This document shows positions 36,549-44,000 of a stretch of DNA of 47,678 bases, piece after piece. The stretch is from a virus. The position numbers and the translations under genes were made by a program. Each line of letters begins with the position of its first letter. The first letter of the stretch is position 1. The notes under the pieces are model-generated. The model was given only the letters and a program-made list of their open reading frames with translations, made no database searches and had not been told where the DNA came from. Location of the stretch: the IMG/VR virus record IMGVR_UViG_3300027896_000068, positions 1-47,678 of that record; one strand, written 5' to 3'.

Positions 36549-37008
36549 AGTAGCGCCAAAGAAAGATTGGACGGGTACGGTGAAGATTAATAAAAAGCCA
36601 TATTCTCTTCAGAAGCGTCGATGGGTCTACGTGCAGAGCCCGACAGCTTACGAATGTACATGTAACCTGTGCGGGGGATCGAATATCACATGGTCAGAGT
36701 TCAGGCACATGATCTGGTGTTATGACTGCCAAATGGATGTCCGGGGGAATCCGGGAATCTTTGGCGGTCCCATCCCCATGGAAGTTTCAAAGATGCTCGG
36801 GATCTATTTTGATCGTATTCACCTAAAGACCGGGAGAATTTTGAACGAGCAAATATCTCCAAGTGGAAAAAGGATTGTCTGGAAATTCGACCGGGGGCCG
36901 CTGGCCACGGTAGGACAATCATTGATGCGCCTGGAGGCCATGACAACGATTTTTGAGCAAATGAAATGGACGGTGAATCAAATTTTAAAGGAGATGATAT
37001 TTCCATGA
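36523..37008 (+). CDS. Zinc-ribbon-like protein downstream of SSB
   Basis: The 161-residue protein is taken from GTG 36523 because GGGAGGACAAG lies just before it, inside the SSB gene. It has YECTCNLCGGSNITW and MIWCYDCQMD, a four-Cys ribbon (about 40-70), followed by a mixed alpha/beta part (KRIVWKFDRG). No family recognised. The SSB neighbourhood suggests a DNA metabolism role. ATGA coupling to the next gene. Confidence 0.65.
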   Translation: MRKKTFLSKVAPKKDWTGTVKINKKPYSLQKRRWVYVQSPTAYECTCNLCGGSNITWSEFRHMIWCYDCQMDVRGNPGIFGGPIPMEVSKMLGIYFDRIHLKTGRILNEQISPSGKRIVWKFDRGPLATVGQSLMRLEAMTTIFEQMKWTVNQILKEMIFP

Positions 37009-37313
37009 AAGTAGCCTATATCGCAGGACCTTATCGGGGGAAGACACATTACGAGATTGAACAGAACATCCGGGCGGCCGAGGCCGTGGCCATCAAATAT
37101 TGGAAACTGGGATATGCTGTCATCTGCCCTCACAAGAACACGGCACACTTTGATGGATTGGCCACCGATGATATTTGGCTTGAAGGTGATTTAGAACTTC
37201 TCAGACGATCCGACGTAATTGTTATGATGCCGAACTGGGCATTCTCTGATGGTGCCCGGACAGAATATTCCGAAGCTATGGATTTTGGGAAGGAGATCAT
37301 CTACGAAAAATGA
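37005..37313 (+). CDS. DUF4406/nucleoside deoxyribosyltransferase-like protein
   Basis: This 102-residue protein begins MKVAYIAGPYRGKTHYEIEQ with N-I-R-A-A-E, followed by GYAVICPHKNTAHFDG and DVIVMMPNWAFSDGARTEYS with EAMDFGK. The AGPYRG start, the P-H loop and the SxGARxE/Y segment are shared by DUF4406 and nucleoside 2-deoxyribosyltransferase-like enzymes, which work on nucleosides or nucleotides. The substrate is unknown. The ATG overlaps the previous stop. Confidence 0.85.
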   Translation: MKVAYIAGPYRGKTHYEIEQNIRAAEAVAIKYWKLGYAVICPHKNTAHFDGLATDDIWLEGDLELLRRSDVIVMMPNWAFSDGARTEYSEAMDFGKEIIYEK

Positions 37314-37561
37314 GCAGAATCCTTGGCACGAACAAAAGATGCTACCCGAGAGAATTTCACCTAGAACATGCGCTTAATATTGACCTGATGAACGTAGAAG
37401 TAACCGTCGTTCTTGTCGAGGGCGAAGTTGGCGATTACGCCGCCTACGTGGGCAGCGGTTCTCCAGACTGGATTGCGGAAAATGGCGATAAAATTTCCTT
37501 CGAGGAAGCATGTGTGCATTTCCCGGGCGGTCAGCTTAAAAAGGAGTTATACCGATCATGA
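37310..37561 (+). CDS. Small hypothetical protein
   Basis: This 83-residue protein begins MSRILGTNKRCYPREFHLEH. It has beta-rich VEVTVVLVEGEVGDYAAYVG, then an acidic part and FPGGQLKKELY. ATGA overlaps at both ends show coupling. The K-x-R-C-Y-P-x-E-x-H phrase may mark a phage family, but no function is known. Confidence 0.65.
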   Translation: MSRILGTNKRCYPREFHLEHALNIDLMNVEVTVVLVEGEVGDYAAYVGSGSPDWIAENGDKISFEEACVHFPGGQLKKELYRS

Positions 37562-37764
37562 AAATCGACGGAGACGTAGCACCGGATTGGATTAAGTGGG
37601 AAAAAACACTTGGTAAAGAGGTTGCCAAGTATATCAAGTATCTGCATTACCATCCCCCCAGGCTTTTGGGCCATCTAAAAGGTGGAGTTGATGCCGAACG
37701 GATGCAGAGGATCAAAGAAGAGATCGAGGCGAGAGGAGACGGAAATCATGTCAAAAGTATTTGA
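37558..37764 (+). CDS. Small hypothetical protein
   Basis: This 68-residue protein begins MKIDGDVAPDWIKWEKTLGK, with helices (KEVAKYIKYLHYH, AERMQRIKEEIEARG). It overlaps the previous gene (ATGA) and runs 17 bp into the HAD gene. Function unknown. Confidence 0.6.
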   Translation: MKIDGDVAPDWIKWEKTLGKEVAKYIKYLHYHPPRLLGHLKGGVDAERMQRIKEEIEARGDGNHVKSI

Positions 37765-38080
37765 ACCATGGATAGGAGTTGATTTGGACGGAACCCTTGC
37801 CTATTACAGTGAATGGAAAGGGATGACCCATATAGGACTTCCAATCGATGCAATGGTGAAAAAGGTTAAGGCCATATTGGAGACGGGAATATGTGTAAAA
37901 ATATTTACCGCCCGAGTTTGCGAGGGGCCGGAGGCGGTTGCATATATCAAGCAATGGCTGAAAATGGTTGGATTCCCCGATCTAGAAGTAACCAACGTGA
38001 AAGATTTTGGCATGGTCGAACTTTGGGATGATCGATGCCGTAGGGTAGTGGCAAACAAGGGGGTCTTCTCAGAAAAATGA
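37748..38080 (+). CDS. HAD-like hydrolase/phosphatase
   Basis: The 110-residue protein has motif I IGVDLDGTLAYY (about 9-20, nucleophile in DxDGT), the VKIFTARVCEG motif II strand (about 49-60) and a late acidic motif VELWDDRC (about 91-98), with the family's K-D of motif III in NVKDFG. This small size is typical of phage HAD proteins acting on nucleotides or polynucleotide ends. With the RNA ligase upstream it could be part of end repair, which is inference. ATG 37748 follows GAGAGGAGACGGAAATC. Confidence 0.82.
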   Translation: MSKVFEPWIGVDLDGTLAYYSEWKGMTHIGLPIDAMVKKVKAILETGICVKIFTARVCEGPEAVAYIKQWLKMVGFPDLEVTNVKDFGMVELWDDRCRRVVANKGVFSEK

Positions 38081-38319
38081 ATTATCCAACGATGGAAGAA
38101 GTGGAAAAGGCCGACTGGGAGCAACTTTGCCGATGGCATCGGTTTTTAGAACCTCCAGGAGCATCAGAGCCAGGTGAATCATTCTGGAATTTTGTGAAAA
38201 TTTTAAAGAAAGAGCAATATATTTTAAGTCGTATTGACGAACGCTTAAAGGAAACTGGCGGCTTTACGCCGGAGATCAGCAAGAAGATCGGATGGAAGGA
38301 AGAATGCAAAAAGCAATAG
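38077..38319 (+). CDS. Small conserved phage protein (CRWHRFLxxPG type)
   Basis: This 80-residue protein begins MNYPTMEEVEKADWEQLCRW, then HRFLEPPGASEPGE and ILKKEQYILSRIDERLKETG with FTPEISKKIGW. The W-x-x-L-C-R-W-x-R-F-L-x-x-P-G phrase followed by I-L-x-R-I-x-x-R is a widespread small phage family of unknown function. ATGA overlap with the HAD gene. Confidence 0.72.
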   Translation: MNYPTMEEVEKADWEQLCRWHRFLEPPGASEPGESFWNFVKILKKEQYILSRIDERLKETGGFTPEISKKIGWKEECKKQ

Positions 38320-38579
38320 AACGCCTTCAGAAGATGGATCCGGTTATCCTCATCAAGTATGAGGGTAGTGTATTCACCGTCGCGCAGGCATCTGTGGTTC
38401 TACATTCAGGGGAACCAGGCAAAGAATGGATCGCCACGGCCGAGGGAATCGCCCGGAGATCGCACGTTGATGAACCAGATCTTAACCGGGCTCATGAGAT
38501 CGCGGCGGGAAGAGCCCTGAAGGCCCTGGCCAAGAAAGTCATTTGCCGTCGGCCCATTCACCATAAATTTATGGGATAA
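38304..38579 (+). CDS. Small basic hypothetical protein
   Basis: This 91-residue protein begins MQKAIERLQKMDPVILIKYE. ATG 38304 has GATGGAAGGAAGA in front, better than the earlier ATG at 38292. It has a beta/alpha mix and a basic C-terminus (ALKALAKKVICRRPIHHK). It directly precedes two tRNAs, probably co-transcribed. Function unknown. Confidence 0.62.
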   Translation: MQKAIERLQKMDPVILIKYEGSVFTVAQASVVLHSGEPGKEWIATAEGIARRSHVDEPDLNRAHEIAAGRALKALAKKVICRRPIHHKFMG

Positions 38580-38584
38580 TTTCT

Positions 38585-38660
<76 letters not shown>

Positions 38661-38667
38661 AAACTGA

Positions 38668-38744
38668 GGGTCGGTAGGATAATTGGTAATCCACTTGACT
38701 GTGGCTCAGGGATGATGCCAGTTCGAGGCTGGCCCGACCCTCCA
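38668..38744 (+). tRNA. tRNA with GUG anticodon (His), atypical end
   Basis: Acceptor GGGTCGG/CCGACCC is perfect, D-stem GGAT/ATCC, anticodon stem CTTGA/TCAGG with loop CTGTGGC (anticodon GTG), T-arm GCCAG/CTGGC, then T73 and encoded CCA. Bacterial tRNA-His normally has an extra G at -1 opposite C73; here the bases are A at -1 and U73. Histidylation by the host enzyme is therefore uncertain. Confidence 0.85.
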
Positions 38745-38755
38745 GAAAGGAAATC

Positions 38756-38980
38756 ATGCTTACCACTCTTGAAGCTGCTGAAAAATTAAAAGAGGCATCC
38801 AAAATACTAACCAATTTGCAATGCTCGCAGGATACCTTCGAAGAAGACTGGAACAATCTTTGGAATAAGTACGAAAAAGCAAAAGAAGAAATAGACGACC
38901 TAAGAGATCTCCTTTTGTCGATGAAACAGAAATACTCCCAAGCTTTCATTAAATCTTGCATCAGAAAAATTGATACATAG
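38756..38980 (+). CDS. Small coiled-coil protein
   Basis: This 74-residue protein begins MLTTLEAAEKLKEASKILTN. It is helical throughout, with heptad-like NNLWNKYEKAKEEIDDLRDL. AGAAAGGAAATC precedes ATG, just after the tRNA-His CCA. Function unknown. Confidence 0.62.
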   Translation: MLTTLEAAEKLKEASKILTNLQCSQDTFEEDWNNLWNKYEKAKEEIDDLRDLLLSMKQKYSQAFIKSCIRKIDT

Positions 38981-38989
38981 AGAAAAATC

Positions 38990-39205
38990 ATGAAAAAGAA
39001 AAAAGAAGAAGTATACCAGATAACGCCTCTGGGAGCCATCGACGGTATTTCCGATGCTGATGCTTTGGATGCCCTGGAGTTGGTAGCCCGGAGGAAGGCT
39101 GAAAAGGTCGGGCATGGTGCGGTGGGCGCGGTCATTTTTGATACTCCAAGGGGTAGATTTGATGTTGTATTCCGGACGGAGGACAAGAAAGGGAAACATG
39201 GATAA
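38990..39205 (+). CDS. Small basic protein
   Basis: This 71-residue protein begins MKKKKEEVYQITPLGAIDGI, then helix DADALDALELVARRKAEKVG and two strands (AVGAVIFDTP, RFDVVFRTED). It overlaps the next gene by 8 bp. Function unknown. Confidence 0.6.
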   Translation: MKKKKEEVYQITPLGAIDGISDADALDALELVARRKAEKVGHGAVGAVIFDTPRGRFDVVFRTEDKKGKHG

Positions 39206-39449
39206 GCCAAATTGCTACAAATGTGTTCATCGTTCGAATATTCCCGGAGATGCCCATTCGAGATGTAATAATTTTCAGGCAAATGTAACGGGTGATCCTC
39301 ACGGCATATCCCACAATTGGTTTCTATGGCCCTTAAATTTTGACCCCACTTGGCTTGAATCCTGTGATGGTTTTAGCGAAGATTCCAAAGACAAAAAACC
39401 ATTGCAAAAATTAGGCCCACTTGAAGAACTTCTTGCAATGTTGCGATAA
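39198..39449 (+). CDS. Small Cys-rich protein
   Basis: This 83-residue protein begins MDKPNCYKCVHRSNIPGDAH and has C-x2-C, H-S-x-C and a late Cys in WLESCDGF, with WPLNFDPTWL between. The pattern (CYKC...DxHSxC...NFDPxW...C-x-GF) is common in small phage proteins and probably binds one zinc. A start at 39198 is preferred because the longer frame lies in the previous gene. Confidence 0.68.
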   Translation: MDKPNCYKCVHRSNIPGDAHSRCNNFQANVTGDPHGISHNWFLWPLNFDPTWLESCDGFSEDSKDKKPLQKLGPLEELLAMLR

Positions 39450-39459
39450 GGGGTATTTC

Positions 39460-39771
39460 ATGATCATAAAATTCAGCCATGCGTACGAAAAGATGCCACC
39501 GGATTATCGTGTGTCGAGATTGCTCAATATTGAAGCAATAAACCTGGAGGATTGTGATCCAGAATTTCTGAAGAAGGATACAGCGATTCAGGGAGGGGGA
39601 CATTATCCCCTACCCAAGAAGGGAAAGTACATGATTCTGCGTCTGGAGTCCAGCATCATGAATATCCGTTGGCAGACAATCCGCCGGTGGACACCCGGGA
39701 AAGAAAAGTATTATCGGAAATACGTCGGAAAATTTGTGGACTGCGAAATTACAAAAAAGGAGGGAATATGA
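39460..39771 (+). CDS. Small conserved phage protein
   Basis: This 103-residue protein begins MIIKFSHAYEKMPPDYRVSR, then LLNIEAINLEDCDPEFLKKD, YPLPKKGKYMILRLES and IRRWTPGKEKYYRKYVGKFV. The F-S-H-x-Y-x-K-M-P and P-L-P-K-K-G-K-Y-M-I-L phrases suggest an ASCH-like beta-barrel, but this is only an impression. GATAAGGGGTATTTC precedes ATG. ATGA coupling to the next gene. Confidence 0.66.
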   Translation: MIIKFSHAYEKMPPDYRVSRLLNIEAINLEDCDPEFLKKDTAIQGGGHYPLPKKGKYMILRLESSIMNIRWQTIRRWTPGKEKYYRKYVGKFVDCEITKKEGI

Positions 39772-40085
39772 TACCAGGATGGACAAGAGAAAAATTGGAT
39801 AGGCTGATCCAAAAAGTTAAAGAGGTATGGACATCGCCCAAGGATAAGGGATTCTGGGAAAATCTTTATTGCCTAGGACCCGGAGAACACGTGATTATAA
39901 CCTCTGAAAATCTCTATGCCGCCGAGAGTAAGGATGGGAATGTTCACGTTGCTACACTTGATAATTTCGAAAACAAAGCCCGCATGATCATCTCCCAAAA
40001 GATGGCCTACTACGGGAAGAAGCACGGAAAGAAGTATGCAGTTCGCAAGGTCGCGGGAGGGGTAAAAATTTGGAGAATGGAATGA
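39768..40085 (+). CDS. Small hypothetical protein
   Basis: This 105-residue protein begins MIPGWTREKLDRLIQKVKEV. It has helices in front and a beta-rich, basic end (MAYYGKKHGKKYAVRKVAGG). Coupled on both sides by ATGA. The basic surface could bind nucleic acid. No family recognised. Confidence 0.62.
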   Translation: MIPGWTREKLDRLIQKVKEVWTSPKDKGFWENLYCLGPGEHVIITSENLYAAESKDGNVHVATLDNFENKARMIISQKMAYYGKKHGKKYAVRKVAGGVKIWRME

Positions 40086-40264
40086 TCGGATATCTTCTCG
40101 CCGCACTCCCCATCGTCTTCTGGCTTGGCTTTGAGCTTGGAAGGGTGTATGGTAAGCGAAAGGCAACGTATCGTTTGGGCGTTGCTATGGGCAGGGAAGG
40201 ATTCTATGAGTTGCCGATGATCCAATGGACCGAAGGATTCCAGCCGGAGAAGAGGCAGAATTAA
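40082..40264 (+). CDS. Small membrane protein
   Basis: This 60-residue protein begins MIGYLLAALPIVFWLGFELG, one N-terminal transmembrane helix, then a basic and aromatic tail (YGKRKATYRLGVAMGREGFY). ATGA coupling to the previous gene. Function unknown. Confidence 0.6.
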   Translation: MIGYLLAALPIVFWLGFELGRVYGKRKATYRLGVAMGREGFYELPMIQWTEGFQPEKRQN

Positions 40265-40265
40265 A

Positions 40266-40445
40266 ATGATCGGTTGGTATAGGCTCGTAGATGGGGAAAG
40301 AGTGTATTGCTGTTATGAGTGCAAGCACGTTAATCAGGAATACGATACCTGCATGAAGGAGAACCGGAAGTTTGAGAAAGAGGACGGTTGCCCTCCTTCC
40401 TGGTGTCCATATTCGCGGTGCGCTGATTTTACTCTTACTGATTAG
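40266..40445 (+). CDS. Small Cys-rich zinc-binding-like protein
   Basis: A 59-residue frame begins MIGWYRLVDGERVYCCYECK and contains YCCYEC, DTC, DGC and SWCPYSRC: eight Cys in all, probably two zinc sites. It starts directly after the previous gene's stop, with a weak ribosome site inside that gene (GAAGAGG). Function unknown. Confidence 0.6.
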   Translation: MIGWYRLVDGERVYCCYECKHVNQEYDTCMKENRKFEKEDGCPPSWCPYSRCADFTLTD

Positions 40446-40476
40446 TCATCGTAAGATTCAAAAAGTATGATATAAT
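40440..40476 (+). promoter_or_regulatory. Extended -10 promoter with a repeated 20-mer upstream
   Basis: TGATATAAT (40468-40476) is a consensus extended -10. Just upstream, GATTAGTCATCGTAAGATTC (40440-40459) is repeated with 17-18 matches at 40773-40792, before the next gene. The repeated word may bind a regulator that compensates for the poor -35. Confidence 0.55.
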
Positions 40477-40497
40477 ACTGTTGGGAGGATTAAAATT

Positions 40498-40764
40498 ATG
40501 AATTTATTAGAAATATCCGAAAAAGTAGTTGACAAAACAATGTTTTTGGAAGAAAAGAGAATTCGTCCAGCCTTTGTTATCGTGGGGCAATTAGAATATG
40601 ATCTTCTTATAGAAGACATGAAAAATCATCCTGGAATTTTGGAGGATGGAATGAAAGTATTTGGATTGAGTGTTGTCCCGGACTTTCAGTCTTCCTCCAG
40701 GATCACGGTGACGCATGAGATAGGAATGCGAAGTGATAGGTTACGCAAAAAAGCAGGTTTATAA
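40498..40764 (+). CDS. Small hypothetical protein under its own promoter
   Basis: This 88-residue protein begins MNLLEISEKVVDKTMFLEEK, then RPAFVIVGQLEYDLLIEDMK and SSRITVTHEIG, reading as an alpha/beta fold similar in outline to encapsulating-protein or phage capsid-subunit fragments, but too short to judge. GGGAGGATTAAAATT precedes ATG. Function unknown. Confidence 0.62.
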   Translation: MNLLEISEKVVDKTMFLEEKRIRPAFVIVGQLEYDLLIEDMKNHPGILEDGMKVFGLSVVPDFQSSSRITVTHEIGMRSDRLRKKAGL

Positions 40765-40772
40765 TTTTTATT

Positions 40773-40792
40773 GATTCGTCATCATAAGATTG
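40773..40792 (+). repeat. Second copy of the 20-mer GATTCGTCATCATAAGATTG
   Basis: It matches the word at 40440-40459 at nearly all positions and stands about 20 bp before the 40811 start. A third, weaker copy (TTGATTCGAGATCATCTGATT) lies at 41028-41048 over the convergent gene ends. Repeated placement before or after small genes suggests a regulatory site. Confidence 0.5.
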
Positions 40793-40810
40793 CCGAGAAA
40801 GGAGATTGTT

Positions 40811-41029
40811 GTGGAAAAAAATCTGTGTGATCAATGTGAAAACCAACATGGGCCAACGGAAAATCTCTGCACATTAAGACAAGCATTCTTTATGGGGATA
40901 GATAAATTCAATGAACAAATTCGTATAGAATGTCTTCCTGGAGGGACTATTAAAAATGCCTCCTTCCAGTTTTCTTATAATTTTGAAGTTCAACAATGCC
41001 CTCATTATAAAGGAAAATTTAGTTATTGA
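40811..41029 (+). CDS. Small Cys-rich protein, last rightward gene
   Basis: This 72-residue protein is taken from GTG 40811, which AAAGGAGATTGTT precedes; it begins MEKNLCDQCENQHGPTENLC. C-x2-C-x9-C and a later CPHY suggest zinc binding. Its last codons overlap the end of the convergent giant gene by 7 bp, so no intergenic terminator exists. Confidence 0.62.
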   Translation: MEKNLCDQCENQHGPTENLCTLRQAFFMGIDKFNEQIRIECLPGGTIKNASFQFSYNFEVQQCPHYKGKFSY

Positions 41030-44000
41030 TTCGAGATCATCTGATTCCCAAACCTAAGATACTTCTTCTCCGGCTTGGCCTGAACCGATCTTCTCAGCAT
41101 TTGTGAATTGATGGGCGGTATCACCCCCCGGTATTGAGACACTTCCATATTATACTTCTGAACATCTTTGATCACGCCTTGGCGCTCTTCCGGGGTCTTG
41201 GCCAGTCTAAAACGTGCCTCAATCTCTTTTCTCTCCGCATCGTAGTGCTGCTCGACATTGGCAAATGTTCGATGAGTCCCGGCCATCCGTGATATTCTCT
41301 CGGGCCGGAATCCCAAGGTCTGAGCTGCGGCTTCCGGGGCAGTCTCCACAATCGGTTTTCCGCTAACATCATATAGAGGCTTCCCGGTTGGAGTCGTGGC
41401 CCCCTGGCTGGCCATCCGGACCGCCTTCATGATATTTTCAATGAAGATCGGCGAAGCGTTCTCAAATGCCCGGGTGTACTGATCCAGGCTGATTTGCTTG
41501 TACGCTCCGGTAGCCTTCTGGGCCAATCCCCCCCAAACGCCCGTTACGGTCTCTGTGGCGCCCTTGAGAGGGTCACTGATAGATGGTAGACCGATCTTAA
41601 GGGATCCGCTCATATCCACGCCTGTGGGCAATACCTGGCCCAGCATGGCCGGGATTCCGGCGACTCCGAGCTGCTCCAGGGGTTCCCCGCCAACCTGGCG
41701 CAAAGTGTTGCGCATTTCTGTCCTGAACGGCCGGCCGAAGAATTTTTCCAGCTCATCAAGAATGTCATCCAAAAAGGGCAGAGCCGGGGCCCCCCCGATG
41801 ATCGCAAACCAGGCCAAAGACCGGATAAGGACATCAGAGTTCTTAAGGCTGATCTTGCCATCAGCTCCACGCATAGAATAGATCATGGCCAAGATGTAGT
41901 TATGATTGAATCTTCTGAACGTGTAGGCCGTTCCGAGAAGTTGCGAGGCCAGGTCTCCACCCCTCATGGCATGGGGAAGATTTGCCCGGGTCATTAAGTT
42001 ATGGACATCATAGACGTAATCACGGGTCTTGGTGGCAAGTTCTTCGCCTCCCAATCCCAATTCCTGATATACCCGATATGCAGCCAATGCCGCACTATTA
42101 CGGTTAAACTTTTCTATGAGGGAGAACGGTGCCATCATAATATCCATTACGTTGCCAATGATCCCCGGGGTTCCCCCACGGGTTTCCCGGGAGATCTGCC
42201 GTATTTGCTGATCATTGTTGATCCCGGAGTTGACCATTTCGTGGAGTATCATCTTTTCATCATCAGTTCCATGACCCATGGCTACATCCCACATGGCTTT
42301 GATATAGGATCGCTCGGCGGCCAAGGGGCCCTTACCCAGGGGTTTCATGATCCGGGCCAAGAAGGGTATACCCTGGACAAAGTTCTGAGTGAAGTTCAAA
42401 GCGGCCGATCGGACGGACCCACCCAAATACCAGATTGCGGCGAACGCCCGGGCCTTGGACATGGATCGATCCATGGACTCGAAGTTACGGAGCATGCTGG
42501 AGGCGTAATGGGACATCTCCTCAAAGAGTTTGGGCTGATCCTTTGGGACGGCCTGGAGAGAGTCCATGAAGTCAAAGGCTGCTTCCTGCTTGGTTTCTGC
42601 CCCCATGTAACCAGTGATGTAGTTCATCAGGACTTCTTTGAGCCCGGTGGTCTTATAGCCCTCGATCAAACGTGGATTACGATGGATCTGGTGAGCCCCG
42701 GCACCACGGGCGAGAAGCATTTCGCCCACGCTTTGGGCCAAGGCGTTCCGTAAGCCTTCATGGGTGGCCTCCGGGATTTGTTCTCCGGCCTTGAGTTTAT
42801 CGATCGATTTATCAATGAACCGCATGAGATTCATATCGGACATGCCGAAGAAAGCGCTTTCCTGCTCTTGGGTCCACCGGCCATAATTTACCTTGGCGTC
42901 CGGATACTGGGCCTTGAGATCCTTGACCATATCCATGGTTTCGCGTTGGGTATTCTTGAACCCGAAATAGGCCGGGACTTCCCGGGGATTCCCCTCAGCA
43001 TCGTTTTCAGTTACCCAAACGGAAATATAGAAATTGCCCTTCTCTCGTTCCCGCGGAAAGTATCCCTTGTACCGCTGGATGTCCTGGCGGATCTGCCGGA
43101 TGAGATTCATCGGCTTTTGGAGTTTATCGATGATCTTGGCGATGTTGGGATCAAGAGCCGCCTTCTCTTCATCCGTCAATTCTTTTTTGTAATTCTCTTG
43201 AAGTGTTGCAAATTCTGCATCGGTTAAAGTACGTTCATACGGACGCAAGAGCATCCTTTCGGCATGATCGAGCTTGCGTTTGAAAAGTTGCTCTAGGGTC
43301 GCACGTACGGAGTGATAGGCTTCCCGGCCAGCATCCGTGAGATGAAATTGATTTATAAGTTGATCATTGGTATAGATAAAATTCTCTTTGTCTCCTTGGG
43401 ATAAAGCCTTTTCGACTTTATCCAATTCCGGGCCGCTAAGATTCAAGAATGAATTGGTGGCCTCTTTGAATTGAACCACTCCCGCAGATCGATTCTGCTC
43501 ACGTTTCAGTTGATCTTCCACCATAACTTTCAATTGAGGATATTTTTTTGCAAGATGCCATGGAAGGGAAAGCTGTTGTTCCAAAATATTCAAATCTTTA
43601 TTATCGATGAATCCAAAGCCCATCTTGTTCTTGACCCACTTGATAAAGCCGGGATCGGCGGCTGCCCGGTGGGCCATGTACTGATCGGTGTTTTCCAGAT
43701 TATTGGCGGCCAATTCAGGAAGAATACTTCGGGTTTCGGGTAGAAGAGTTTTGAGTCCAGCGACATTTTGCGCGTCACGTTGTCGCGCCTTATCCATGAT
43801 ATCCTGGAAGCTAGGACGTTCGCCAATCTCACCGAGTTTATCATAGAAATTAGAAAGCAGACTGGGATTGCTTTTGGGACCATAAATAATATGGTTCATC
43901 CATTCCAAAAACCGTTGCCATAGATTTTTCTGCACTTGGCCTTTTTCTACTTTTTCAATTCCATCAATAGTTTTCAGCATATCTCTGACTTCGGGATGAG

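Noticed and set aside
42001-42753. 250-residue rightward frame inside the giant gene
   Set aside because: Antisense shadow; no ribosome site and no recognisable motif.
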